Source: Ceratotherium simum simum (Eukaryota; Chordata; Mammalia; Perissodactyla; Rhinocerotidae). From it: a stretch of 64,000 bases of DNA. The position numbers were made by a program, and so were the translations under genes. The notes beneath the pieces are model-generated. The model was given only the letters and a program-made list of their open reading frames with translations, was not told the DNA's origin and ran no database searches. Each line of letters begins with the position of its first letter. Position 1 is the stretch's first letter. The stretch is taken from positions 14,655,632-14,719,631 of the forward strand of contig NW_004454180.1 in NCBI RefSeq assembly GCF_000283155.1, read 5' to 3'. Positions 43,838 through 55,449 of the stretch are shown piece after piece.

Positions 43838-44030
43838 TGTTTTTGGTGAGGAAGATTGGCCCTGAGCTAGCATCTATGCCTATCTTCCTCTACTTTGTAT
43901 GTGGGACGCTGCCATAGCATGGCTTGATGAGCAGTGCATAGGTCCGCGCCTGGGATCCAAACCCACGAACACTGGGCCACGGAAGCGGAGCACTCACACT
44001 TAACCACTATGCCACCAGGCAGGCTCCAAG
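43838..44030 (-). mobile_element. ERE SINE, single-module form, reverse orientation
   Basis: It runs from the ttgtttttggtgaggaagat tail side to the head 'ccaccaggcaggctcc'. Flanked by the perfect 12-bp duplication actactgtttct at 43826-43837 and 44031-44042. Together with the ERE at 43374 it forms an inverted pair. Confidence 0.95.
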
Positions 44031-44054
44031 ACTACTGTTTCTAATAACTGTTAC

Positions 44055-44180
44055 AAGGACAGGGAGTACAAACTATGTGTTGAGTGCTAAACTAAGCACA
44101 GGGGACACAAAGGTAAAGTGCAATATTACCTAATGAATTCTACAGTGGAGTTTTGCATTGAGTATTAAAGGAAGAAACAA
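44055..44180 (-). mobile_element. L2-like 3' fragment, reverse orientation
   Basis: 'gtgttgagtgctaaactaag', 'cacaggggacacaaaggtaa' and 'gaattctacagtggagtttt' resemble the reversed L2 3' UTR. Confidence 0.5.
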
Positions 44181-44349
44181 ACAAGAACATTTTAACTTGC
44201 CCAAGTTCGCATAGGCAGAAATGGTGAAAGCAGAAGTCAAACCAAGTTTATCTCACCCTTAAATCTGTACCCTTAGGCTGTATGATTAGTGTAAGTCTAA
44301 AGAAATGGTTTCTAAGCCTGTGTCAGACTGCTGCTTTTCCCCAACAATA

Positions 44350-44770
44350 TCTGTTCTCCCTTCTATGATAATAGTTCCTCTGACTTTTAGTTGGATGTAT
44401 GGCCACCAGAAACAATGACATTTCCTGCCCTCCCAAGCAGTAGTGTGGAGGAAGAGGCATATCTTCTTCCTTTAAGGACACATGCCAGAAATTGGAAACA
44501 TCATTTCCCCTCACATCGCATCAGCAAGAACTTACTCTCATGGCTAAATTTAGCTACCAAGTAAGTGCTGGAGAAAAGTGGATGTTGAAACAGATAGAAG
44601 CCTACCCATGGGTAGATGGGAGAAGCTTGGGTCCCAACCAGCTGTGGAGCTACCATGTCAGCCCTGAGCTGTCTGCATCTGGACCTTTATGGGAGAGAAA
44701 TAAATTTGCTTCATGTTTAAGCCACTTTACTTAGACTCTCTCACAATAGAACCTAAATTCTAATTAATAA
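44350..44770 (+). mobile_element. MLT1-like old LTR
   Basis: 'catgtcagccctgagctgtc', 'tgcatctggacctttatggg', 'agagaaataaatttgcttca' and 'tgtttaagccactttactta' recall the 3' half of old MLT1-type LTRs. The subfamily is uncertain. Confidence 0.55.
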
Positions 44771-45589
44771 AAAGAATTATTCACATGGGCAACATGTGAC
44801 CTAACTAGACATACTTGGATGAGAAGCAATATTGTCAATTTTATAACACTAGGCTAGGGATCTCTCAACACTGCCAATGAGGTTGGGCTCAAATAATCTG
44901 AATGGCAGCTAGCGATTTTTCTTTTTCACTAATTCTAGGTAAAGAAAGGATATAGAACTTTCATGCTTATTTATCACCAAAATGGAAAGGGAGGTAAAGA
45001 CAATTGTCCCCTAAGGAAATACTCTTTCTTAATTGTTCCTCTGTAGTTTAACTATCCTTAACTGATTAGAGGCAAATTAAGATGAAAAAAACAGCCATAG
45101 CTTTTCCCTTGGATTCAGAGGTTTAGCTCCCAAAGATTGAATTTCACGCTGCTCCCCTCTAATTCCCAGCTTTTGTTATTATGTTATAAACTCCTTAAAA
45201 AGTGAGAAATAGGATATAAATGTTCACTGGTATTCAAAATGCTCATATTTCTTGTCCCTCTTGACTAACAAGGAAGATGCCAACTGTGACATTGCCCTTA
45301 TCCTGACTCAGGACACTAAGAGTTTTCCACTGATGTACAAAAAGGCAGAAAGGATAATAAAAATGCCTCCAGACTTAATAGCATTTAGATAAATGTTGTA
45401 TGGAATCCAAGAAAAAATTCTATAGCCCTGCAAATATGTGTATATATTTGTATGTATATATAATGATAACATATAATACATATATGCTTGAAGAACTGTA
45501 CATATTTCTTAATGTAAAATATTTCTAATAGTAATTCACAAAATATTGATTGACATAGGGATATATTGGAAATAGCGATTACGAGAGAA
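44771..45589. other. AT-rich non-coding DNA
   Basis: No gene or clear repeat. Confidence 0.4.
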
Positions 45590-46165
45590 GAAGGGGTCTA
45601 AAATGATTCCCAGTATTTTGGCTTGAACAATTACATGCATGGTAGTGCCATTCAGTGAAACAGAAAACATTGGAGGGAGAGTGAGCTTTATAGGTGGTTA
45701 TTAATTCTATTTTTATTTTGTTCAATTTGGAGTACATTCATCTCTCCAAAGGGAGATCATAAGTATATACTTAGACGATGGATTTGGAGACAAGAAGAGA
45801 GGTTTTGCATTGAAATATGTGTTTGAGAAACATTGGTATAGAGAAAATAAAGTCATGGACTAGATGGGATTATTTAGGGAGGCAGCAGAGAACGAGACAA
45901 AAAGGGACTTCCCAAAGCTCTAGCTTTGAGAAACGCTAACATTTAAAGGCTGAGAAACAGCCAGGAACAGCCAGGGAGACAGCAGGAAAACCAGAAGATT
46001 AAGATTTCAGGGATCCCAATGGGAAAAGAATGTTTCAAAGAGGAGGTAAGTTTTAAAGTGCTGGCACCTGAGAAATCAGATAAGCTATCCAAGATTTAAA
46101 ATGTCCATTAGATTTAGTGACATGGAGGTCATTGGTTAACTTTAATAACAGTTATTTCACTGCAA
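45590..46165 (-). mobile_element. L2-like LINE, reverse orientation
   Basis: 'cccagtattttggcttgaac', 'catggtagtgccattcagtg', 'gagacagcaggaaaaccaga' and 'gacatggaggtcattggtta' follow reversed L2 sequence upstream of its 3' UTR. Confidence 0.65.
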
Positions 46166-46439
46166 AATCAAATGTTAATTTTCTAATGTATGCTATGCAA
46201 TTCACAGTTATTCTCTCTGGGAATTTTTGTTATCTTTCTTCTAAGGAAAAGAGCTATTTCATGCTCTTTACCTTTTAATACCTACCTTAAAGAAACTATT
46301 TCTTTGGAAGTAAATTCATCTGGAAATTAGCGTGATCCAAGGAATCACAAAAGGATAAGAGACATACATACTTTTAAACTGCAGGAGAATTTGCAAATAG
46401 GGAAAGTTCTCTTTTTTTCTTTTCTGGTACTAAAAAAGA

Positions 46440-47160
46440 TTACATTTATTCATTTACTTATTCATTTACTCAGTGAACATCTATTGATCACCTACCATGT
46501 GCTAGGCACTATGCTTGGAGCTGGGGATGACAAAGTTAGTGCTGTCTGTGCTCTGACTGTGCTTAGGGTCAAGGGTGGAGGCAACCAAATATAAATAAAG
46601 TATCAACAGTGTGATAAAGGATACGGTAGAAGAAACTAAGAGTTCCATGTGAGCACTCAAGAAGAAGACATAATCCACCCTTAGGGGCTCAGGGAAGGTT
46701 TCTGTGGAGACTTGAAGTATGAGTAGCGGTTAGCCTACTGAGAATGAATGGGGATAAGGAGAATGAAGAAGAGCATTCCAAGCAGAAGGAGCAGAATATG
46801 CAATCACCTAGAAGCCAAGAAGATCATAATGGCTTTAAGGAACAAAAATAAATTTAGTAAGGTGTGTGTGCTGTATTGTGAAATAGTGAAAAGGAAGAGA
46901 TAAAGCTGGAAAGTAGGCAAGGTCCAGTTTATGCAGGGCCTTGTAAATATCATAAGAGCTTATATAGATCTGTGAGAAACCATGCAGCGCTCTACGGAGG
47001 AAAACAACATGAGATTTTATTTTTAGAAAAATCATTCTGGCTGTAGTATATAGAACATATGAGAGGAGACCCCAACAGGAAGCAAGGAGATCACTGAAAG
47101 CTTCCTCCTGGCATCCAGCAAAGAAAAGATGGACTTAGGCAAGAGAAGATGATCTCGAGC
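46440..47160 (-). mobile_element. L2 LINE 3' region, reverse orientation, part 1
   Basis: It opens 'tcatttactcagtgaacatc' and 'accatgtgctaggcactatg'. It continues 'gagcattccaagcagaagga', 'gcagggccttgtaaatatca', 'aaaatcattctggctgtagt' in the exact reversed L2 order. It is interrupted at 47161 by an hAT element and resumes at 47425. Confidence 0.85.
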
Positions 47161-47424
47161 TGCACTGTCCAATACGGTAGCCATTAGCAACATATGTCTA
47201 TTGAAATGTGGCTAATCAAAGTTGAGAAGGTAAAATGTCTCATTAATAAATTTATACCACGACTACTTCTTGAAACGATAGCATTTTTTGATATATGGGA
47301 TTAAATAAACTATATTATTAAAATTAATTTCATTGTTTCTTTTTGCTTTTTTGTGGTTACTAGAAAATTTAAAATTTTATGCATGTGGCTCACATTATAT
47401 TTCTATTGGACAACACTGATTTAG
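47161..47424. mobile_element. hAT-type DNA transposon inserted in L2
   Basis: Inverted ends: left 'gcactgtccaatacggtagc', right 'ctattggacaacactg'. The interior is AT-rich, with 'gaaatgtggctaatcaa' and 'gcatgtggctcaca'. A non-autonomous element whose exact name I cannot fix. Confidence 0.7.
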
Positions 47425-47600
47425 AACCTTTACATTGGAAAGGGAGAAAATTGAATGAATGAAAAGATATCAAGGAAATGGGTTTGGCAGAACTTGCATA
47501 TCAATTGGATATAGGGGATAAGGAAAAGGAAGAAATAAATGATGATTCCAAAGCTTGACTTGAGCAACTAAATGAAAGAATAGTAGACTGAAGAGAGCCT
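47425..47600 (-). mobile_element. L2 LINE, reverse orientation, part 2
   Basis: 'gatgattccaaagcttgact' and 'tgagcaactaaatgaaagaa' continue the reversed L2 after the hAT insertion (compare 'gatgactcccaggtttttgg'). Confidence 0.6.
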
Positions 47601-48879
47601 AGGAGTGAAAAAGTCTCTTGTGTTTTGTATTTATTTTAAGACAGAAGAAGATTCACTATGTTTGAAAGAAAATATGAAAGAGTCAGAAGAGAAGGGGGCA
47701 ACAAAGATACGTGAAAAGTACTTTGTGTCTCACTTAAGTCCAAGGGAGACACACCTACCTTTTTGTAGTAAAAGAAAAACAGAAACAGATGGGTTCTGTG
47801 ATACAGTTAATTTTATAGATTTGGAGACAGTAAATTGAAGACATTCCTGTGAAAAAAGCTTCTATTTTCTGTGCAAAGAAGAGAGTTCATCTACTTGGCC
47901 TCATGGCCAAGTTACCGTGTTTGAAGATTTGATGAAAATGGAAAAACTCTAAAGGAACTAGGAGAATTTCCATGCAGCACTGAGACCCAGATGTGATTGG
48001 TGAGAGGTATGTAGAGAGCTGCTGGTCCAGCAGTAGGCACAGAGAAAGGGGAATGCCAGATTGCCTGGGTACAGATTCTGTTAGATGCCTACAGCAAAAG
48101 GACAATGGGAAATTGACAAGGTAGGACTGAATCTAATTTTCCTGAAGGGAAGTAAGGAGAGGAATGGGTTGACCAGATGCTTGAAGAATTCCTTGAGGTC
48201 AGATGAGAGAGCTGGGGTCAGTGTGATCTTTGGAATAAATATTTCAAAGATGAGGAAGCTCAGGGTGATGACATCACTCTGGGATGTGGGATATCTAAAG
48301 AAGAGTGGAGGTGAAGGTTAATAAGGATGAGATGATAAAGGAATTGAAAGGCTTGAGGTATTCACAGGGACATTAATTCACTTCAGGAAGATGGTGGCGT
48401 CTGGGTGGAGCAGGCAGTGAGCCAGATGCATGTGTTTAAAGAATGGGGGGGGGGAGTTGGAGGTTGGTGACAAGAGGGAAGTAGATTTATAGCATGGTAA
48501 TTATCCAATAAATGTTAGTTTCTTTTAACATTCACATACAAATTAATAAATGATTTATTTTGTAATTTCACATTAGAATAATGTTCCATCCTTCTCTCTC
48601 CCTCCCTCTTTCTCAGCGCACACACACACACACCCACGCACACACTCACATATGCTCCCCACTGCTGATATACATTAATCCTGTTTTTTAGACAAAAACT
48701 GTTAGAGAGAATTGGGGGGAAATGTGTTAAATTGTGCATTTTCTTTTTGTGGTGCAGATAGAAAAAAAGAGTACAGTTTCTTAGCATCATTAACAATAGA
48801 AACTTCATAAACGTGCTCAAACAATAGCTTCTAAAGGTTACGGGCAGGCCATGCTGGCAGATGCTGAAGAAGCATTTTT
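47601..48879. other. Non-coding DNA; purine-rich, with (CA)n at 48618-48650
   Basis: No supported gene. Text at 47.9-48.4 kb may be further diverged L2. The CA tract lies inside a minus-strand frame that is not a gene. Confidence 0.4.
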
Positions 48880-49110
48880 AAAGACCAATTTTTATAGTGA
48901 AAAGAGTGCTGAACTAGGAGTCAGAAGACCTGGTATCCAAGCAGATTGGTCAGTTAGCAGTTAGGTGTTTGGGGCAGGACATTTAACCTTGCTGACTCTC
49001 CACCTTCCCACCTGTAGAAGACAGATGACTTTTACAGCTCCTACAACTCAATGGGGTCTTTGTGAGGGTTCAGTAAGAAAATGTACGGGAAATTCCTTTA
49101 CTGCCTGTTA
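48880..49110 (+). mobile_element. MIR
   Basis: 'aactaggagtcagaagacct', 'ggggcaggacatttaacctt', 'gctgactctccaccttccca' and 'tctttgtgagggttcagtaa' follow forward MIR. Confidence 0.8.
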
Positions 49111-49344
49111 ATTGCTGGTATAAGTTATCTGAGGGGACCCCTGACCTAGCTCCAATAAAAATTTATCACTGTTCCTACAATACTGATAATATTCACATTC
49201 ATAATGGAGAATTAAGAATTGGTTCAAATTTATGATATCTGAAGGAGGGCTACTTGTTTATTGATTATTCTGAAATTTTGTGAGATATCTTTTCCTGTAA
49301 GGGAAGTACCAAAATACATCATCTCTTTCAGATTTCCTTAAAAG

Positions 49345-49485
49345 TGTGGACCTTGTGTCATCTCATTGGAGTTACCTGAGATGTTTGTATGAAACACAGT
49401 TGCCTGGACTTTGCATCTAGAGATTCTGCCCTTTGGCTGAGACGCAAGAACCTGTATCCTAGTTGATTCTACACACACCAAACAA
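49345..49485. mobile_element. MER5-like hAT fragment
   Basis: 'gtcatctcattggagttacc', 'cctggactttgcatctagag' and 'attctgccctttggctgaga' resemble a diverged MER5-type element. Confidence 0.45.
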
Positions 49486-49487
49486 AA

Positions 49488-49615
49488 TTTTTTAACAACG
49501 CTGTTGAGATATAATTCACATACGATATAATTCAGGAATTTAAAGTGTACAGTTCATTGGTTTTTAGTATGTTCACAAAGTTATTGTGCAACCATCACCA
49601 TAAAGTTAGAGATCT
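49488..49615 (-). mobile_element. Old L1 3' UTR fragment, reverse orientation
   Basis: 'gctgttgagatataattcac', 'atttaaagtgtacagttcat' and 'gttattgtgcaaccatcacc' are the common reversed L1MB-type 3' UTR text. Confidence 0.85.
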
Positions 49616-51904
49616 ATGGGTTAGGCAAAAGTTTTATGAGGTTGAGGCTGCTTTATGGTTAATGTATAAAGAATCCCTCCCCCAACACCAAGTATAAAGA
49701 TGGAAAAAGACAAAATCATTGTCTGCCACCAGACTGGTCTGCTTTCTGAGCACTGATGGCCTTCTGCTAAACAAGTTTCCTCCCTTTTACAAAAGTGTTA
49801 GGAGATACTATGGAGAGAATACAATTGCTGCTTGACCAAAGGAATGTGGGATCTTTCTCCTCCTTGAAAATCTGGGAAGCCTTGGCCTTCTCTCTCCACA
49901 CCATGGATCAGAAAGATTTGTAAGGGGAAAACATCATGATTAGGCTAAGGTTCCTCAGCTCCTCTTAAGACCTGCTTTCTTATCTAAAGTCTTTTTTTCT
50001 TCTTTAGAATTCAGGATCAATGCAACTTCCTAATATCTTTAGACAGAGCATGTCTTTAATAGCATACTGACATTTTCAGTTTGTCAGCTTCCAGAACTCC
50101 ATTGTTGACTCAATTCCATCCCTGTTTAATTAGAAGGGAAAGGCTTTTAAACAAAAACACTTCATTGTTCCCATAAATGGTAACATAAACGGGAAGGTGT
50201 GAGCCAGAAACACCCCAGGTTCTAGAAGGAGTCACAATTCTATTTAGGTTGATGTTTTAGATATTTTGCAAAGTGCTTTTCTTACTCCGTGGGGAGAAAA
50301 ATGTTCTGGAGAAGCATATTGGGGAATCTAGGTAAGTTTCTTTCTTAGTTTTCACAGAGAAGTTTTCTTATTTAGTTTACAATGTGGTAAATTTCTTGAG
50401 CATCATATTCACTTATGAGGATTATATATATTATGTATGTATTATTTATACATATATGTGTATGTATGTGTGGGTGTGTCTGATACACACACACCCCTGG
50501 GCCTCTCTTCTCTTTTCTTGGAACCAATAGTCACTCTAGGGAGGTCATATCAACAACATCTGAGTTTGATTATGAGGATAAAAACAACAACAAAACCCCC
50601 TCAAACTGTTATAGAGGGTTTAGACCAATCCCTTTTTATAGATGATAGAACCAAGGCTCAGAGAGGTTTGGTAACTTGGAAATAGAACACAATTTCCTGC
50701 TTTCCTTAGAGTAGGTGTTCACACCTTTAGAGGAAGTTATCTTGAATTAAAGTTAAGAATTCAATTCTGTATGATTTTCAGGGCAAAACACTAAAAGCTG
50801 TAACAAAGTCCTCGTCTCTGTTAATAACAAGTATTATATTTTCAAGATCATGACATTAAAATGAAAGCAGAGTGCAAGTTATGTTTTAAAATTGGTTATT
50901 TTCCATGATGTCAAAATAAAAGCAGAGAGCAAGTTATATTTTAAAGTAGGTTATTTTCCTCTGCTGTATACAAAGATTATCAATTTGGTATAAAGCTCAG
51001 CTCAAACTATCTATGAATATTTTCCAAATTCCAGAAACCTCTGTCTGGGAACATTGTTCAAACCACTGCTAATATTGCCACATATAGATCCCATCTTGGC
51101 TTAAAGCACAGGCCCCCACAACATTATTCTTGTTTATACGTCTTGGAGCAGCCCCTAGTTCCAGGAAATACTTTGTCATCATGCACTTGACAATTTTTGG
51201 TTGCCATCAACCGCGTCACAAACAACACTCAGCTTTCCCAGTCAGTCTTTCCAGGGACCCAACTCACCTCTTTCTGTTTGGGTTTCCATGCTGACATTTA
51301 GAAAAACAACAGTCACTCGACTCATAAAGCCCTTTCTCTATGTTCGTACTAATTTTAATATTGACTTTCTCCTAAAAGCTCCAAAATATTTTAAGCAGAT
51401 TTTTTTTCCTCTTTTTGCAAGATTGAGCTTCCAACTTGTATTTTTTAAGTGCTTCCAAATTTTTTCTTAACATATGTTGCACGAAGTCTGTCCTATTAAC
51501 AGAACCCACTCCTCTTCCAAATAGTATAAAAATCCAAAGATTTAGCCTTTCAGAGCATTTCTAGGTTGCACCATCAATCTGAGCTTTGTGTTTAGCTCAA
51601 ATCAATTTATTTAGATTAGATTCTCCCATAGCTCTTATCTATAATCATCAAAGATTCTGAGTTCAAATCCATTTCTGGAATACCCAGTTTGGTTTTGTAT
51701 CTGGATGGAAACACATTTCTTTGTACTCATGAGGGCAGCGAAAGATTCTTTATTTAAATGAGCAATATAACATTTGATTCTAATGTTTATAACATTCATT
51801 TTTAAACAGCTCTCCTTTGCTTCCTCTTTCCACGCAGGAAACTCTATTTAAAATCACAGGATTTGATAAACATGTGTAGCAAATTAAGACTTTTAGAGAG
51901 ACAT
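49616..51904. other. Non-coding DNA with a TG/CA tract and a tandem duplication
   Basis: No gene. An alternating tract (tatatgtgtatgtatgtgtg ... gatacacacacaccc) lies at 50450-50498. A MIR scrap is likely near 50636-50690. Confidence 0.45.
50851..50959. repeat. Tandem duplication, 2 copies, period 55 bp
   Basis: Copy 1 (50851-50904) and copy 2 (about 50909-50959) share 'aaagcagag', 'gcaagttat', 'ttttaaa' and 'ggttattttcc' with scattered substitutions. They are in direct order and almost contiguous. Confidence 0.85.
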
Positions 51905-52140
51905 TATTGTGTGTGATTAAGCACTTGGGTTCTGGAATTAGATTGCCTGGGATTGGATCTTAGTTCTGCTACTTCTGACCTGTGCAAACTTGAGAAAGTT
52001 CCTATCTTTTCTGCGCCTCAGTTTCCGGATAAGAGTAACAAAATCTAAGGGGAGATTCAGTGGTAAATATATGCAAAGCACTTAGAACTGTGCCTGCCAC
52101 ATAAAAGAAATAAATGTTAGCTATTTCTGTATAACTGCAT
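51905..52140 (+). mobile_element. MIR, near full length
   Basis: 'attaagcacttgggttctgg', 'gcctgggattggatcttagt', 'gcgcctcagtttccggataa', 'gcaaagcacttagaactgtg' and 'cctgccacataaaagaaata' follow forward MIR. Confidence 0.92.
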
Positions 52141-52267
52141 TAAACAGAATAAAATATATAGATCAGTTACGAGGAACATAGATACCATAGAGTTTGGAAG
52201 CTATACACATGAGATTCCTGGGATACATATATAAGATAATTCTGGGAGGAATTTGAGAGAGGTTCTT

Positions 52268-52375
52268 TATTTTTTACTTATTGCTTTAAGTTTTTACTTA
52301 TTTTACTGTTTTATTTACTTTATTTACTTATTACCTTGAAGAATTTTACTTACTGCCTTGAATTTTAACTTGCAT
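52268..52375. repeat. T-rich low-complexity repeat (ttacttatt units)
   Basis: The unit ttacttatt, with variants followed by gccttgaa or gctttaag, recurs about six times. Confidence 0.7.
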
Positions 52376-52396
52376 CATAAAGAAATAATCCTTTAG

Positions 52397-52694
52397 GGCC
52401 AGCCCGTGGCTTAGCGGTTAGGTGCACATGCTCCACTACTGGCGGCCGGGGTTCGGATACCAGGTGTGCACCGACGCACTGCTTCTCCGGCCATGCTGAG
52501 GCCACGTCCCACATACAGCAACTAGAAGGATGTGCAACTATGACATACAACTATCTACTGGGGCTTTGGGGAAAAAAAAGGAGGAGGATTGGCAATAGAC
52601 GTTAGCTCAGAGCCGGTCTTCCTCAGCAAAAAGAGGAGGATTAGCATGGATGTTAGCTCAGGGCTGATTTTCCTCACAAAATAAATAAACAAAT
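52397..52694 (+). mobile_element. ERE SINE A of a same-site pair, long form
   Basis: Head 'ggccagcccgtggcttagcgg', both body types and an aaataaataaacaaataa tail. The target sequence aaataatcctttag lies at 52383-52396, and a copy with one change (aaatagtcctttag) at 52695-52708. Confidence 0.95.
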
Positions 52695-52708
52695 AAATAG
52701 TCCTTTAG

Positions 52709-52932
52709 GGCTGGCCCCATGGCATAGTGGTTAAGTTCCACATACTCCGCTTAGGCAGCCCAGGTTGGGTTCATGGGTTCACATCCTGGGCGTGGACCTA
52801 CACCACTCATCAGCCATGCTGTGGCAGCGACCCAGATACAAAATGGAGGAAGACTGGCACAGATGTTAGTTCAGGGCTAATCTTCCTCAGCAAAAAACCA
52901 AAATGACAAACAAACAAAAACCCAAATAAAAA
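52709..52932 (+). mobile_element. ERE SINE B of a same-site pair, single-module form
   Basis: Head 'ggctggccccatggcatagt', one module and an A-rich tail. It is bounded by the same 14-bp target sequence at 52695-52708 and 52933-52946. Confidence 0.95.
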
Positions 52933-52946
52933 AAATAATCCTTTAG

Positions 52947-54208
52947 TAGGAGCTATTTAAGGATTCTTCTGTGGCTGTTATTTGTGATTATATTCAGTTT
53001 TGATATCCATTTCATGATGGGGTTAGGATCTGAATGAAATCTTTTCCTAATTATTTTGTGTAATCTGAGCTGTCATGATCCTGCAATTCTTCCATGACAA
53101 AGGTATCAGGAAAGACTGGAGAAGTCTGCAGGGGAGCAATTTGAGAGGGGGTGGGAGGGTTGTTTGCTCACACTCATCATGAAGGCCATCATAAACACTA
53201 ATCCAATCTCTCACAGACTTGTGGTGAGACCAGAAGCTGAAACAAACATTTAGAGTGTAATTTAGGGTTATTAATTCTTGATTTACCTTGTTGTGGCTAG
53301 GTAAAGGCAATGGTCCAGCCATTACATAGAAGTTTCTGATTACAAGTTCACTTGATGGTTGTTTAAATACTCAAGCTATTCAGAGGACTTCACCTGTTCA
53401 TTAAAGCAAGGGACAGAGACCATGATTAAAAAAATTCTCCAATGGAGAATGGAGATTAAGTACATTTAACTTTTCAATGGGCATAAAATATAGTGTAATT
53501 TGCTATACAGGTATATATATCCTGTGGATACAAAGAGAATAGTAATGTCCTTATATTCAGTCCCTAAATAATAAGGGAGACTCTCTTGGGATGTATAAAT
53601 GCAAATTCCTTATGTTCTACGCCAGAAATTTAGCAATTCATTGTTTGCTGTCCCACGTTGTTCTCTAGCCCTGCCCTCTAGGTAAAGCTCGCCTTCTTGG
53701 GTAGGTTTCAGGACGTGCAGTTCTTTCTCATCTCCTTCAGCAACTATACTATATCGGGCTATTGATTCTACTGTACCATAGCTTCATAACAGGTATCCTA
53801 GCCCTCACCTCAAACTCTCGAGATGTTGTCAATTATACCGATGTCAGTACCATGGGTGGCATGGGCAATGGACTTCCCAAAGGCAAATATCCTGTGTATG
53901 TTCAATTACAACCCATGCCTTCAGATGGGAAGTTCACCATTAAAGCCTGAGGTCAGACTGTCTGCTCTGGGATGCCCAGAGGAGTATGCAGTGATAGGAG
54001 GAAGGCCATTGTGACTCCTAGCTTAAATGTATGCTCTGGTATAAGTGCACACAACTCATAGTTCACCCACACTCAGCATCTTTCAAGGTAATGGTTGGAC
54101 TTGGCCCTGCAAATATAGAAATGGAGACACCTGACCCTGCCTTTAAGGACTGTATAGCTCATAAAAATGACACTCTGAGGCAACAGGGTTTGAAAGAAAC
54201 AAAACAAC
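52947..54208. other. Non-coding DNA, nothing recognised
   Basis: A 62-codon frame at 53762-53950 and others around it match no family. No gene is called. Confidence 0.45.
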
Positions 54209-54403
54209 GGGGCCGGCCCAGTTGCATAGTGGTTTAAGTTCCTGCACCCTGCTTCACTGGCCCAGGGATTGCGGGTTTGAATCCAGGGCACAGACTGATG
54301 CACTGCTCATCAAGCCACGCTGTGGCGGCAACCCACATGCAAAAAGAGGAAGGTTGGCAACAGATGTTAGCTCAGGGCCAATCTTCCTCACCAAAAAAAA
54401 AAA
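54209..54403 (+). mobile_element. ERE SINE, single-module form
   Basis: Head 'ggggccggcccagttgcata', B-box region gggtttgaatcc, one 'gatgttagctcagggcc' module and a poly-A tail that leads into a microsatellite. The target duplication is blurred by the repeat; aaagaaac-like text occurs on both sides. Confidence 0.93.
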
Positions 54404-54499
54404 GGAAGGAAGGAAGGAAGGAAGGAAGGAAGGAAGGAAGGAAGGAAGGAAGGAAGGAAGAAAGAAAGGAAGAAAGAAAGAAAGGAAGAAAGGAAGAAA

Positions 54500-54557
<58 letters not shown>

Positions 54558-54560
54558 AAA
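54404..54560. repeat. (GGAA)n-(GAAA)n microsatellite in the ERE tail
   Basis: About 14 GGAA units (54404-54459) followed by mixed GAAA and GGAA units to 54560. It produces long artificial frames on both strands. Confidence 0.98.
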
Positions 54561-55449
54561 AACAGCATTTATAATTTGAATGGAGAACTTCTCCAAAGTG
54601 GAAAAAAAGGTGAAAAATTGAAACGATAATTAAATCATCTGAAATAGTTTTTTTTTGCCTATAAAATGACCAAGTAGAATTGTAACAATGGCCACTCTCT
54701 GTAATGAAAGCTAAAGCGCCACATATATGTCAGCTCCTCCAAAAAGGGTAAACACTAGCCTTTATGGCTTTGACATTCTGAAATAAAGAGGGTGAAAGTA
54801 GTTATATAGATTTATACAGATTTTAATGTAAGAAATTTCCAGGTAATTAAGTGATTCAGCTTTTTACAGGCTTTTAATTTATAATCCCACTTGTGAATCC
54901 ATAGAAAATCTGATTTAAAAATTAAGACAGATTTTAATTAGGACAGATCATTAAGCAGGACCATCTGTATTTAATTCAAAGAACCCTTGATTATAACATT
55001 GTTCCATATTTTACCCTAATCTCAGAGATGTGTCAATACGTACATTAAAATAACTTTCACTGTTTATTATTTTTAGACTATCAATAACATATAATACAAA
55101 TTTGTCTACAGTTAATGATTTCAAGAACTGAAAAAAAGAGTCTCAGAAGCATCTAGGCAGGCTGTATGGAAAGGAACAAAAAGCCATCCTCACACATCTG
55201 CACAGCGATACATCTTCAACACAATGAAGAAACATCTAAAGAGATTTAAAGAAAAAAATCACTAAAAATATTTATACTTGGACAAGCTGTCTTTCAGGCA
55301 CGAAGGCAAAGGAAGAGATTCTTAGGCGTGCATTGTCTCAGAAAATATCCTGTGCCCTGGAGTTATAATCTGGATAACTCAGAGATGATTCAAAATCAAG
55401 AATTCAAAAATGCAGAAGTTATTTGAAAGAACTTGCAGAGTTTTTCTTA
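54561..55449. other. AT-rich non-coding DNA
   Basis: No gene or clear repeat. Confidence 0.4.

Noticed and set aside
53762..53950. 62-codon frame in an otherwise unassigned stretch
   Set aside because: No recognisable domain, no splice context, and an overlapping frame of the same length. It could be an old repeat remnant.
54222..54629. 135-codon frame and several antisense frames rich in Lys-Glu-Gly-Arg or Phe-Leu-Ser
   Set aside because: Translation of the GGAA/GAAA microsatellite and the ERE.
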